Counted from the stretch's first letter, positions 16,241-23,447 are shown. The stretch is DNA of 24,758 nt from an uncultured Eggerthellaceae bacterium (GCA_910584145.1 CAJTXX010000029.1:1-24758); one strand, 5' to 3'. A program made the numbers and translations. The notes: generated from the sequence alone by a model not told the origin.

Positions 16241-16888
16241 CTAGAACCACCCTGACAGCATGGTGCATTCGCCTTCATCATCGACGTAGGCGCGCAGCTC
16301 GCCATCATCCTCGTTGACCCAGAGGTACATATCATCCGAAGTCCCGGCTCCCACTTTCACCCTGAGCCCCGGTACGCCGCCAAGGTATTCGACCAGCTGA
16401 TCGTAAGTGAGCCCCTCAGCGCTGTTCAGCTTGGGCTTTATCTCGCTCCACCGCGAGAAATCGGCCCGGTCGCGCACCAGCTCAGCGGGGAGATCTGCTT
16501 CGTATTTCGCGTAATCGTCGTAATCGGTAGCTGGATGCGTAACATAGTTCCCTTTGACGACGATGTCATCTCCCATATCCCAGACGTAATAGGTGAAGAC
16601 CGCGCTGTCAGGACGGTCCTGCCACTCGTCTGTTTTCTCGCCTTCGAAGCCGATCAGCTCGTTGGCCTGCTCGGGCGTGACGGCGGAAGCGAGCTGGTCC
16701 ACCAGCTGGAACAGATGAGAATCAGGCGCCAGCTGTTCCGGTTCAGTCTGACCGCTCTCGGCTCCAGCAGCCTGCTCGTTGTTCTCGGCATTCCCAGCCG
16801 GAGCGCTGCATCCTGCCAGCAGGCCAACCGACAGCAGAGCGCTCGCGCACAGAGCCGCTGCCTTCTTAGGCATTCCGGTATCGATCAT
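16241..16888 (-). CDS. Putative lipoprotein of unknown function
   Basis: 215 aa. The N-terminus MIDTGMPKKAAALCASALLS continues into VGLLAGC, a lipobox with the modifiable Cys at about 26, followed by a Gly/Asn/Glu-rich tether. AGGAAGG 6 nt upstream of the ATG at 16888 supports this start. The mature domain (about 60-215) is acidic and contains ASAVTPEQANELIGFEGE, DYAKYEADLP, TYDQLVEYLGG and a closing ...YVDDEGECTMLSGWF. The repeated theme of a short helix followed by beta strands, with LVEYLGG resembling the second half, suggests two related subdomains as in BLIP-like or SmpA/OmlA-like folds; that is a weak inference. It would sit on the outer face of the membrane. It ends at a terminator hairpin (16202-16232) and lies 183 bp downstream of the second LAQTGD protein gene, so it may be a separate unit. 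Confidence 0.8.
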   Translation of the reverse strand: MIDTGMPKKAAALCASALLSVGLLAGCSAPAGNAENNEQAAGAESGQTEPEQLAPDSHLFQLVDQLASAVTPEQANELIGFEGEKTDEWQDRPDSAVFTYYVWDMGDDIVVKGNYVTHPATDYDDYAKYEADLPAELVRDRADFSRWSEIKPKLNSAEGLTYDQLVEYLGGVPGLRVKVGAGTSDDMYLWVNEDDGELRAYVDDEGECTMLSGWF

Positions 16889-16920
16889 ATCGATCCTTCC
16901 TCATGCTTTCGAATGTTTTC

Positions 16921-16948
16921 GGCGCGCCGCCTGGCTGGGCAGCGCGCC
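16921..16948 (-). terminator. GC-rich hairpin between the LAQTGD protein and lipoprotein genes
   Basis: GGCGCGC / GCGCGCC inverted repeat (7 bp) with an inner GCC/GGC pairing, about 120 bp beyond the stop codon of the 514-aa gene and 32 bp before the lipoprotein start. There is no T run. It could terminate or attenuate transcription between the two genes. Low certainty. Confidence 0.35.
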
Positions 16949-17071
16949 AGATCTGTGGGAGCCGAAGGCGCCGGGTGCACCTTCCGTATGGAACATGCGG
17001 CTACAGAGGCCCCTTGCCAAGCGGTGCCGGCAGCCGCACCTACGTTGGGTTCGCTATCGCGCCAGGCGCGC

Positions 17072-18616
17072 TCAGCGCTGATCGGCGCCGGAACGTTTCC
17101 GGTTGCCCATCAGCAGCGCAAGACCTCCGGTGCACAGAGCACAGGTCAGAAGCGCCATCGTAGCGCCCAACATGAAGCCGTTCTCGTCGCCGGTCTGCGC
17201 CAGCTCATTCGAGGATTTGGCAGTCTCCTTGACGTTCTTCTGGTCGGCCTTCGCATCGTTCGCAGGCTGCGTGCTGCCACCCTGCGCCGGCTTCTGCACG
17301 TTGCCGCTACCAGCCGGCGGCTGCAAAGTGCCCGACCCGTTGGTCTTGCCAAGCTGGGCGAACGCGAACGTAGAGAGGTCGGTAACAGTGATAGTCGCCG
17401 AACCATTCGCCGCGATAACATCCTGGTACGTAATGGTGCCGTCAGCATGCTGATGCCACACACGCACAGTCACTCCATCAGCGAACCCGCCGGGCTTGCT
17501 GAAGCTGAGCACCAGAGAACCGAACCCGTCGTGCACTTGTTTTCCGTTGACGAACAGGTCGACGTCGCAGCTATAAAAATCCGCGAGAATCCCGAGGCTC
17601 GCAGGATCGATTGCTGTAATGAAATCAAGCGACAGCGAACCCGGGGTTTGCATGACCTTCAAATCGGCTCCCGGGGGGATATTGGCACCGGCGAGGATGC
17701 CTTCGGCCGTCACCGAACCAAGTCCCTCGTCACCGAATCCAGTCCCAACGAACGAGAAATTAGACCCGGTCTTCTTCCATGACGATACGAAATCCTTACC
17801 CATGTAGCTTTCCGTGATCGGCGTATCCTCAGTGAGCACGACTCCGGTGCTCTCATCCATCCAGCCCCCGAAAACATAGCCGTTCACCCCAGGATAGGCA
17901 GCGCCAATGGGCACTGGTGCTCCCGTCCCTAAGTTGAAGAAGAATAGATCGTTCTCACTGCCTCCGCCAAGGAAGATATCATCCTCTTTCGCTTCCTTGA
18001 AGGTCATCCCGACAGGAATATTCGCCATTATATATCTTCCATTATTCTCATTGGACGAATATTCTGCTGGCAAGCGCAGCGTGAAGCCCATGAGAACATG
18101 TCCCAAGGGGTCTCCATCAGGCTCTTCATCGGCCACCGGAACTTCCGCAGCCTCGCCCTCAGCCTGACCGGGCGCCTCTAGCGTCTCGGAATCGCCCGGC
18201 AGAGCAGCATCATCGAGCGACCCCCCCCCGATGGAATCCTCCTGTTGGACGTCATCGGATGGCACCGTATCCGACCCGTCCGATTCGCCAGCCGCACCCA
18301 GCGTCTCGGCCGGAGCCTCGGTGTCAGCATCACCCGGAGCGCTCTCGCCCGGCGTGCTCGGCTCTGCCTCCGCACCGTCAGCCGCTTCACCAGCATCGGG
18401 TGCTGCCGGCTGCTCAGGCGCTGCCGGCGTTTCTATCGTTGCATCTGTTGGTTCATTGATCTCTGCGACCTGCAATGCGGCCGATTCACCCTCAACCGCT
18501 TTGTCGCCAGTTTGCGCCACCGCTACGAGCGGAAGCGCCATGCTCGCCGCAAGCGACACCGCGCATATAGCAGCAAGCGTCGCCCGGAGCGGGCGCCTTA
18601 CATTCCCCGTTGTCAT
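17072..18616 (-). CDS. Sortase-anchored surface protein (LAQTGD motif) with in-frame poly-G tract
   Basis: 514 aa from the ATG at 18616, chosen because AAAGGAA lies about 9 nt upstream and a good signal peptide follows (TTGNVRRPLRATLAA, cleavage near AVAQT). The mature N-terminus (about 35-170) is a low-complexity Ala/Glu/Pro/Asp/Ser segment. It includes Gly130-132, encoded by nine consecutive Gs, followed by SLDD. A globular part follows with an InlB-like stretch (GYVFGGWMDE...SSWKK) and a beta module ending in DLSTFAFAQLG, similar to the ESLGAFAVG module of the 1025-aa protein. A Gly/Gln/Pro spacer leads to the sorting signal: LAQTGD at 472-477, a hydrophobic segment and GNRKRSGADQR. It is probably covalently attached to peptidoglycan by a sortase (none in the window). 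A change of one G in the tract would truncate the protein before its anchor. Confidence 0.9.
   Translation of the reverse strand: MTTGNVRRPLRATLAAICAVSLAASMALPLVAVAQTGDKAVEGESAALQVAEINEPTDATIETPAAPEQPAAPDAGEAADGAEAEPSTPGESAPGDADTEAPAETLGAAGESDGSDTVPSDDVQQEDSIGGGSLDDAALPGDSETLEAPGQAEGEAAEVPVADEEPDGDPLGHVLMGFTLRLPAEYSSNENNGRYIMANIPVGMTFKEAKEDDIFLGGGSENDLFFFNLGTGAPVPIGAAYPGVNGYVFGGWMDESTGVVLTEDTPITESYMGKDFVSSWKKTGSNFSFVGTGFGDEGLGSVTAEGILAGANIPPGADLKVMQTPGSLSLDFITAIDPASLGILADFYSCDVDLFVNGKQVHDGFGSLVLSFSKPGGFADGVTVRVWHQHADGTITYQDVIAANGSATITVTDLSTFAFAQLGKTNGSGTLQPPAGSGNVQKPAQGGSTQPANDAKADQKNVKETAKSSNELAQTGDENGFMLGATMALLTCALCTGGLALLMGNRKRSGADQR
18221..18229 (-). repeat. Poly-G tract (9 G on the coding strand), candidate phase-variation switch, ON state
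   Basis: Nine C on the plus strand encode Gly130-132 of the LAQTGD surface protein as GGG GGG GGG. A one-base loss would give a frame that stops at 18178. A one-base gain would stop after three further codons (VAR then TGA). Any single slip therefore removes the wall anchor and the globular domain. Confidence 0.8.
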
Positions 18617-18748
18617 TTTCCCGATTCCTTTCGCGTCCCATTTGCATGTGAAGAGAAAGCTTGCGCGGCTTATGTCCCGGACCGCGTTCGTTCTTTCTCC
18701 CGTCGCCAACGAAGCCGCACAACACGTCTGCTGAAGGCATGACTCCCG

Positions 18749-18856
18749 ATGCTACCTCTAGCCAACAGCGTGCCCGAAGGGTACGACCCCGAATGCCCGG
18801 AGTACAACACGATGGGCCAAAGCAGACGCGCCTCGCTGCTCTCTAGCGCCATCTGA
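18749..18856 (+). CDS. Very small ORF or remnant (35 aa), unknown
   Basis: The frame reads MLPLANSVPEGYDPECPEYN and ends NTMGQSRRASLLSSAI before a TGA at 18854. The segment VPEGYDPECPEYN looks like genuine protein sequence, but the ribosome binding site is poor (GAAGG about 11 nt upstream). It may be a gene fragment. I cannot name a family. Confidence 0.25.
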   Translation: MLPLANSVPEGYDPECPEYNTMGQSRRASLLSSAI

Positions 18857-18920
18857 AGCAGCGTCCACGCGCGACCTTCTTGCAAGCATAATGCGACGAG
18901 CAGTATCCGATTTCGCCCTT

Positions 18921-18955
18921 GGGCATTTTTTCTGCTGAGACCGTGTCACAAATGA
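18921..18955 (-). repeat. Dispersed 35-bp repeat, copy 1
   Basis: This segment and 19615-19649 match at 32 of 35 positions, with the shared core ATTTTTTCTGCTG and a shared end CGTGTCACAAATGA. Weaker similarity continues for about 20 bp upstream. Both copies lie in non-coding DNA on either side of the DUF2185 gene, in the same orientation. Confidence 0.75.
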
Positions 18956-19052
18956 TGGGTTTTCCGGGTTGCGACGACAGCGCGCGAGAGCCAGCAAAAG
19001 GCTTTGCCCCATATGATCCACAAACGAGGCGCTTCCAGAGAGGCGCCCGCGC

Positions 19053-19502
19053 TTACGATCTGAACAGGCCCCGGAAGAGCCCGCGGGGCTTTTTCGGGGC
19101 AGCCTCGCCCACCCGTTCGAGCAGGTCTATGTTCGTCTCCATCAGCCACGCGAAAGCGAGTTCGTTGTCGGGCGCGAAATGAGCCACTGCCGCTTCGTCG
19201 CGCACGAATTCGCTACCGCATGGCGCCTCCAAGAACGGCACTATATCAGGGTCATAATTGCAGATGGTGTTGGTATGGAAGACGGCGAAGTGAGACGTAT
19301 CGTCCGTGTACGCATCGTCTTCGTCGCCCGCCCAGAATCGCCAGCCGCAATCAGGCCCATTGGCTAGAGGCTCGCTGCGCGTCATGTAGCCCACCTTGCA
19401 TCCATCGACGGTTATCCGGTCGCTTGCGATGCAGCCTGCGTTGTATTCCCAATCGATGAACTGCTTGAGCGGCTGTTCCAAAGGGATGTGCTGTTTTTCC
19501 AT
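19053..19502 (-). CDS. DUF2185 / Imm33-like domain protein
   Basis: 149 aa from the ATG at 19502, supported by GGGAGAG about 6 nt upstream; the longer upstream frame runs through repeat DNA and is rejected. The central domain has CIASDRI, VGYMTRSEP, CGWRFWAGDED, DDTSHFAVFHTNTIC and a DPDIVPFLEAPCGSEF segment, which matches the DUF2185 (immunity protein Imm33-like) pattern as I know it. The C-terminus is a short basic tail (APKKPRGLFRGLFRS). Members are cytoplasmic and some are predicted immunity proteins in polymorphic-toxin loci, but no toxin is adjacent here, so the role is open. It stands alone, with copies of a dispersed repeat on both sides. It lies on the same strand as the housekeeping genes at its right but 318 bp away. 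Confidence 0.75.
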   Translation of the reverse strand: MEKQHIPLEQPLKQFIDWEYNAGCIASDRITVDGCKVGYMTRSEPLANGPDCGWRFWAGDEDDAYTDDTSHFAVFHTNTICNYDPDIVPFLEAPCGSEFVRDEAAVAHFAPDNELAFAWLMETNIDLLERVGEAAPKKPRGLFRGLFRS

Positions 19503-19820
19503 GCGACTCTCCCTGCTTCCCGTTGCCCCGTTGCCCGGAAGCGGCCCGAGGCCATACCCGGGCACCCGAGCCGATAGAGCTGATCTTCTTGATAGCATAC
19601 CGCATTCGTCCCTCGGGTATTTTTTCTGCTGGGATCGTGTCACAAATGAAAAACACCGCATCCTGAGGTGCCGAACGACCGGGGAGACGGATACACGGCT
19701 ATCCTGCGCAAAAGCGATGGCGCGCCCCCAGAATGACAGACAGCCGAGGCGGCAGATGCGCGGCCGTAGCCGCACGGCAGTCTTGAGCACCTGGCCGCCG
19801 GGCAAGGTCTCGCTGCCGCT
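19503..19820. other. Intergenic region upstream of the DUF2185 gene
   Basis: 318 bp between the DUF2185 start and the stop of the small membrane protein gene. It holds the second dispersed repeat copy (19615-19649). Nothing else is recognisable; minus-strand frames crossing it have no start site support. Confidence 0.4.
19615..19649 (-). repeat. Dispersed 35-bp repeat, copy 2
   Basis: Second copy of the element at 18921-18955, 32 of 35 identical and in the same orientation, about 113 bp upstream of the DUF2185 start codon. Differences are three transitions. Both copies are preceded by a short CCC-NN-GGG palindrome next to a run of six T. Confidence 0.75.
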
Positions 19821-20243
19821 CTAGCGCTTCGGGCGGAAGTTGCCGAGGAGGTCGTAGATCTTCCAGAAAATGGTGCTGCGGGTCACGCTCGTGGTGGGCT
19901 CGTCCACGGTAGCCCGCTGCGCTTTGCGACTGTAATGGGGGTTGTGCTTCTTGAAGAAATACCGGCATACCAGCGTTATCAGCAAGCCGAGCACGCCCAC
20001 GACGGCGAAGCTGGCGGCCAGCTCGAGCACCGGTTGGTTGCCGTCGATGATCGCATAGATCGACACCAGCCCGAAGAAGATGGCCAGCGCCGAGCATAGC
20101 ACGATGAACACCTGGATGAGCACTTCTTTTGCACGCGCCTTCGAGCGCACGCGAGTGACCACCAGGTAGATAACGATGGCCAGCACCACCAGCGCCACCA
20201 CGAGCGGCAAGCTGCGCGCCAACCGCACCAGCAGGCCGATCAT
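19821..20243 (-). CDS. Small multipass membrane protein, unknown function
   Basis: 140 aa. Three hydrophobic segments (about 6-30, 41-65 and 73-93) are separated by the basic loop TRVRSKARAK and end in CRYFFKKHNPHYSRK. The C-terminal 45 residues are hydrophilic and basic, with TTSVTRSTIFWKIYDLLGNF. No family is recognised. The ATG at 20243 has GGAGGG 7 nt upstream. It follows ispE by 34 bp on the same strand, so it is likely co-transcribed with it. The sequence does not show whether the link is functional. Confidence 0.8.
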   Translation of the reverse strand: MIGLLVRLARSLPLVVALVVLAIVIYLVVTRVRSKARAKEVLIQVFIVLCSALAIFFGLVSIYAIIDGNQPVLELAASFAVVGVLGLLITLVCRYFFKKHNPHYSRKAQRATVDEPTTSVTRSTIFWKIYDLLGNFRPKR

Positions 20244-20277
20244 GCGGCGGCCCTCCGCACAGCGTTCGCGATGCGCG

Positions 20278-21375
20278 TCATAGCGAAGCCGCCTTCAAAC
20301 TGCTCAGCGTGGTAGCGCGCGCCCACCAGCCCTGCGCGCTGGCCTGCGCTGCGATGCGCGAAGCTTGCGCGAAGCTGTCGGCGAGCGCGAATGTGCACGA
20401 CCCGCTGCCGCACAGCAGCACGCGAGACGCGGCATCTTCGGCGCCTTCGGCTGCATCTTCGCGCAAGGCTGCCTCCAGCCAGGCACGCACGTCGGCCAGC
20501 TCGGGCGCCAACGCCTCTGCCGCAGGCGCAAGATTGTTGAACAGCGGGATATCGGCCGCACGCTGGGCGTTGCGAACCTGCGCAAGCGCATCTGCCGGCA
20601 CGGGCTGCGGGGCTTCGTCGAACCGCGCATAAGCCTGCGCCGTCGACACGCCGACCTCCGGCTTCACCAGCACCACCGGCGTTCTCAGGGGCTCCAAGCG
20701 CGCCGCCAGCTGCTCGCCGGCACCCTCCAACAGCGCACATCCGCCATCGAGGAAGAACGCCACATCGGCGCCGAGCCCAGCCGCCACATCGCGCAGCGTA
20801 GGGTCATCAGCGGGCAGACCCCACAGGCGCGCCGCCGCTACGAGCGCTGCCGCCGCATCTGCCGACCCGCCGCCCAAACCCGCCTGGTGCGGCACGTTCT
20901 TCTCTATATGCACCGTTATCTGCTCGCACGCATCGCGCCCAGCCGCCCGCGCCAGCGCATCGAGCGCGCGCACCACCAGGTTCTCCGCCGCAGGGATATC
21001 GAATGCACGCACCACCGCTTGCGTCTTATCGACCGCAGTAACGCTGACCAGCAGGTTATCCGCCGGGCCAACCAGCGCCATATGAGCCGGCAGAGCCTCG
21101 GCCCGCAAGGCGCCGTCGACCCCAGCAGCGCCGGCCTCCGCACCCGCATCGCCCGCCAGCTCCGAGCGATGGAAGTACAGCACATCGTGCAGCGCCAGCG
21201 CGTGCATCACGTTCACCACCTGGTGGTACCCATCGTCGCGCCGCTCGCCCACGCCCAAGAACAGGTTCACCTTCGCCGGCGCCACCGCTTTCAGCGCGCC
21301 CGGCCCCAGGAACGCATCCGCCGACCATTGCGCATTGCGCGCCTCGGCCATCATGTCGATTTCAAGAGATTCCAT
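20278..21375 (-). CDS. ispE: 4-diphosphocytidyl-2-C-methyl-D-erythritol kinase
   Basis: 365 aa from the ATG at 21375. GHMP-kinase family, MEP (non-mevalonate) isoprenoid pathway: ATP-dependent phosphorylation of CDP-methylerythritol in the cytoplasm. Motif 1 is PAKVNLFL (33-40) with the conserved Lys35. The ATP-binding glycine-rich motif GLGGGSADAA lies at 166-175, with Asp173 in the position of the catalytic Asp. Motif 3 LCGSGSCTFAL lies near the C-terminus. The protein is longer than the usual 280-310 aa because of an Ala/Gly-rich insertion around 74-100 and a short N-terminal extension. An internal start (MMAEARN, about 8 codons in) cannot be excluded, but neither start has a strong Shine-Dalgarno. 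It is followed closely by the 140-aa membrane protein gene. tadA lies 235 bp upstream on the same strand. Confidence 0.95.
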   Translation of the reverse strand: MESLEIDMMAEARNAQWSADAFLGPGALKAVAPAKVNLFLGVGERRDDGYHQVVNVMHALALHDVLYFHRSELAGDAGAEAGAAGVDGALRAEALPAHMALVGPADNLLVSVTAVDKTQAVVRAFDIPAAENLVVRALDALARAAGRDACEQITVHIEKNVPHQAGLGGGSADAAAALVAAARLWGLPADDPTLRDVAAGLGADVAFFLDGGCALLEGAGEQLAARLEPLRTPVVLVKPEVGVSTAQAYARFDEAPQPVPADALAQVRNAQRAADIPLFNNLAPAAEALAPELADVRAWLEAALREDAAEGAEDAASRVLLCGSGSCTFALADSFAQASRIAAQASAQGWWARATTLSSLKAASL

Positions 21376-21610
21376 GCCTGCATGCCCACCGATCGTCCGT
21401 CGAACTGCTCGCTGCGTAAAATGGTACCGCGAAATAAGACGATTCTTTCGATTTTGGGACGCCCACCACGCCACGCGACGCGCAATTAAGCGAGTTGCCC
21501 CGCACTCCCTCACATCCAGCGCCTCGCACAGCCCGAAAAAGAGCCCCGAACGCACAAGAAAGCGCGCATGATCGAAAGGATCGCCTCAAACCGAGCACCT
21601 TGCGCACATC

Positions 21611-22129
21611 TCAACGGCGTGCGCGGAAGAAATCGCGCAACAACGCCGCGCATTCGTCGCCCAGCACACCCGGCGCCACCGCGAAACGATGGTTCAGCCG
21701 CTCGTCGGCATGCACGCGATACAGCGTGCCCAGCGCGCCCGCCTTCTGATCGGGCGCCCCATACACGCAGCGCCGCACGCGCGCTTGGTGCATCAACCCA
21801 GCGCACATGATGCACGGCTCCAACGTCACATACACTGTGCAGTCGGAGAGCCGCCACGCATCGAGCTGCCGCGCCGCCTCTTCCAGCGCCAAGAACTCCG
21901 CATGCGCCGCCGGGTCGCGCCGTTGCTCGCGCATGTTGTGCGCGCGGGCTATCACGCGCGGCTCAGCCAGCGGTCGGCGCGTACCGGGGTCTATCGGCTC
22001 ATGCACCACTACCGCGCCTATCGGCACCTCGCCCTGGTCGAAAGCCGCCTGCGCCTCTTCCAACGCCAAGCGCATATACGCCTCGTCGGCCGCCGTGCTC
22101 GCCTGCTCAGCCAGCTCTTCTCGTCGCAT
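21611..22129 (-). CDS. tadA: tRNA-specific adenosine deaminase TadA
   Basis: 172 aa. It deaminates A34 to inosine in the tRNA-Arg(ACG) anticodon and is normally essential. The zinc-site motif HAEFLAL (His76, proton-shuttle Glu78) and the PCIMC motif (Cys106, Cys109) are intact, with EPCIMCAGLMHQAR typical of the family. RRCVYGAPDQKAGALGT and LNHRF also match. The ATG at 22129 is used; a GTG at 22135 would add two residues, and neither has a clear ribosome binding site. The start lies only a few bases after the glutaredoxin stop (22141), so translational coupling is likely. The length is slightly above the typical 150-165, from an insertion around PIDPGTRRPLAEP. Confidence 0.95.
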   Translation of the reverse strand: MRREELAEQASTAADEAYMRLALEEAQAAFDQGEVPIGAVVVHEPIDPGTRRPLAEPRVIARAHNMREQRRDPAAHAEFLALEEAARQLDAWRLSDCTVYVTLEPCIMCAGLMHQARVRRCVYGAPDQKAGALGTLYRVHADERLNHRFAVAPGVLGDECAALLRDFFRARR

Positions 22130-22140
22130 ACCCACCGTCG

Positions 22141-22374
22141 CTAAGCGCAGTTCGCGCGCAGCCAGTCGATGATGTCGCTGCTCTCATACAGAGGCGCGCC
22201 GTCGATGAACAGGCACGGCACCTGGCGTTTGCCGCCAACCTCCATGAGCGTCTGCATCGCGGCCTGATCGGCCCCGATATCATGCACCTTCACCGGCGCG
22301 GCCAGCTCATCCACCACCGCCATCACGCGCCTGCAGAACGGGCAGGTCGGGCGTATATACAGATCGAGTTCCAT
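22141..22374 (-). CDS. Glutaredoxin-like protein
   Basis: 77 aa, a single thioredoxin-fold domain. It starts with MELDLYIRPTCPFCRRVM, which gives a redox-active CPFC (Cys11, Cys14), and has the cis-proline region RQVPCLFIDG and a C-terminal ESSDIIDWLR, matching bacterial glutaredoxin and glutathione-S-transferase N-terminal-type domains. GAAGGAG 6 nt before the ATG at 22374 supports the start over a longer upstream frame. First gene of a short minus-strand unit with tadA. Divergent from the RelB-like antitoxin gene. In Coriobacteriia the physiological thiol partner is uncertain. Confidence 0.9.
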   Translation of the reverse strand: MELDLYIRPTCPFCRRVMAVVDELAAPVKVHDIGADQAAMQTLMEVGGKRQVPCLFIDGAPLYESSDIIDWLRANCA

Positions 22375-22483
22375 AACGGCTCCTTCCACGGAAAGCCAAC
22401 GTCTTGCAAGCAGTATACGGAAACCGCCCCGGAAAGCATCCTCGCGCCACCCCTGCTTTCCCATCTGTAACCCTGCGCGCATA

Positions 22484-22492
22484 TGCTATACT
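22484..22492 (+). promoter_or_regulatory. Extended -10 promoter element of the antitoxin-PIN operon
   Basis: TGCTATACT is an extended -10 (TGN plus TATACT) about 43 bp before the antitoxin ATG. A second TGCTATACA follows directly at 22492-22500. No good -35 hexamer is seen at 17 bp. Confidence 0.5.
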
Positions 22493-22499
22493 GCTATAC

Positions 22500-22511
22500 A
22501 TACATATGTAT
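22500..22511. promoter_or_regulatory. Palindromic operator candidate for the antitoxin
   Basis: The 12-bp perfect palindrome ATACATATGTAT lies between the -10 candidate and the ribosome binding site (CGGAGGGAG) of the RelB/DinJ-like gene. Ribbon-helix-helix antitoxins typically autorepress through such sites; the link here is inferred. Confidence 0.5.
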
Positions 22512-22534
22512 CATACTATCGGAGGGAGTGCCGC

Positions 22535-22906
22535 ATGGAAGCCACCGCGCAGCTGAACATCCGGCTCGACCCCGAATTGAAGAAAGCTGGCGATCGGGCG
22601 CTCGCCGAACTGGGCCTCACACCATCGCAGGCCATACGCACGCTGTACCGGAATCTGACCAGCGGCGGAGACCGCGCTAAGGGAGCGCAGAGAGCCATCA
22701 TTGAGCCTAACTCGCGCGAGCAGGAGCGCCGCGCCGAAGCCGAGCGTAAACTGAAACAACATAGGGAATTCCAGACGGACCTCAAGAAACGCTATCTCGA
22801 CCTGGGCATCCCGTATGGCGCCTCGCGCCCTGCCGGCTGGCCGAGCGACGACGAGCTCCTCTTCGCCGCAAGGATGGAGCACGCCCAAGAACGCGAGCGC
22901 TCATGA
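22535..22906 (+). CDS. RelB/DinJ-family antitoxin, paired with a PIN toxin
   Basis: 123 aa. The first 50 residues follow the RelB/DinJ ribbon-helix-helix pattern: a beta strand AQLNIRLDPELKK, then helices with ALAELGLTPSQAIRTLYRNL. The protein is longer than usual (80-100 aa) because of a charged, Arg/Glu-rich helical middle (REQERRAEAERKLKQ) and a C-terminal segment ending LGIPYGASRPAGWPSDDELL, probably the toxin-wrapping part. The ATG at 22535 has the very strong site CGGAGGGAG upstream. Its TGA overlaps the ATG of the PIN gene (ATGA), the classic arrangement for coupled antitoxin and toxin. Likely autoregulation through the palindrome at 22500-22511 is inferred. Domain assignment by eye is good; the partner specificity is inferred from overlap. 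Confidence 0.85.
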   Translation: MEATAQLNIRLDPELKKAGDRALAELGLTPSQAIRTLYRNLTSGGDRAKGAQRAIIEPNSREQERRAEAERKLKQHREFQTDLKKRYLDLGIPYGASRPAGWPSDDELLFAARMEHAQERERS

Positions 22907-23415
22907 TGCGGGAACAAGGCCCCATCATGAGCAAGCCTCCCACGCTGTTGATCGACACGAATGTATGGCTCGATTATTTCGACCCTGCACGGCCGGCTTT
23001 TAAAGATGCCTTCGAGCTGTTCGACCTTTGCTATGCCGAAGATGTCGAACTGTACTACACCGCGGCGAGCCTCACCGATGTGTTCTTCATCATCGGCATG
23101 AGCCAGAAGCACGCGATACGCGAAGAGCGCGGGCAGTTGACCGACAGCGAAGCCAGCGCCATCAATGAGCTCGCCTGGGGCTGCATCCGGCATATGCACG
23201 AAGCCGCCATGCCGCTCCCTCAAAGCCCGGCCATCTTGTGCGAAGCGTTCAACCTCAAGGCTGTCTATCGCGATTTCGAGGACGATGTCGTCATGGCGAC
23301 GGCAAGGCTGGCGAACATCGACTTCTTGGTAACGAATGACCGAACGTTGCTGACGAAAGCCACGGTGCCGGCGCTCTCGGCGCGCGATATGGTAGCGTAC
23401 CTGCGAACGTTGTGA
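22903..23415 (+). CDS. PIN-domain ribonuclease toxin (VapC-like)
   Basis: 170 aa from the ATG that overlaps the antitoxin stop (ATGA). An alternative start at 22927 (MSKPPTLLIDTN) would give 162 aa and also has a weak site (AAGG). PIN-domain features: LLIDTNVWLDYF near the start with the first catalytic Asp, TAASLTDVFFIIG in the middle, and the acidic FEDDVVMATA followed by VTNDRTLL at the end, which complete the metal-binding acidic set. Such proteins are usually Mg-dependent endoribonucleases that cut tRNA or rRNA; the target here is unknown. The pairing with a RelB/DinJ-type rather than a VapB-type antitoxin is less common. The gene is followed 32 bp later by the rhodanese gene. Confidence 0.88.
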   Translation: MMREQGPIMSKPPTLLIDTNVWLDYFDPARPAFKDAFELFDLCYAEDVELYYTAASLTDVFFIIGMSQKHAIREERGQLTDSEASAINELAWGCIRHMHEAAMPLPQSPAILCEAFNLKAVYRDFEDDVVMATARLANIDFLVTNDRTLLTKATVPALSARDMVAYLRTL

Positions 23416-23447
23416 CCGCAACGCCGTAACCGAAGACAGGAGCAGAT

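Larger units (their letters stand above)
18617..19052. other. Intergenic region with a small ORF and a dispersed repeat
   Basis: About 436 bp without a confident gene. It contains the upstream region of the LAQTGD protein (minus strand), a possible 35-aa plus-strand ORF at 18749-18856 and one copy of a 35-bp dispersed repeat (18921-18955). No clear promoter hexamers were recognised. Confidence 0.4.

Noticed and set aside
18617..18709. Longer N-terminus for the LAQTGD protein starting at 18709
   Set aside because: The extra 31 residues would precede the signal peptide with a hydrophilic stretch; the ATG at 18616 has a ribosome binding site and a proper signal sequence.
18758..19021. Minus-strand frame containing SFVTRSQQKK, similar to the upstream part of the longer DUF2185 frame
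   Set aside because: The shared peptide is only the translation of the dispersed repeat; no start site supports coding.
19078..19094. Terminator-like AGCCC-GCG-GGGCT plus T run on the plus strand
   Set aside because: It lies inside the DUF2185 coding sequence (AAPKKPRG region) and no plus-strand gene ends there.
20365..21489. 374-aa plus-strand open frame opposite ispE
   Set aside because: ispE carries all three GHMP-kinase motifs on the other strand; this frame is Arg/His-rich noise.
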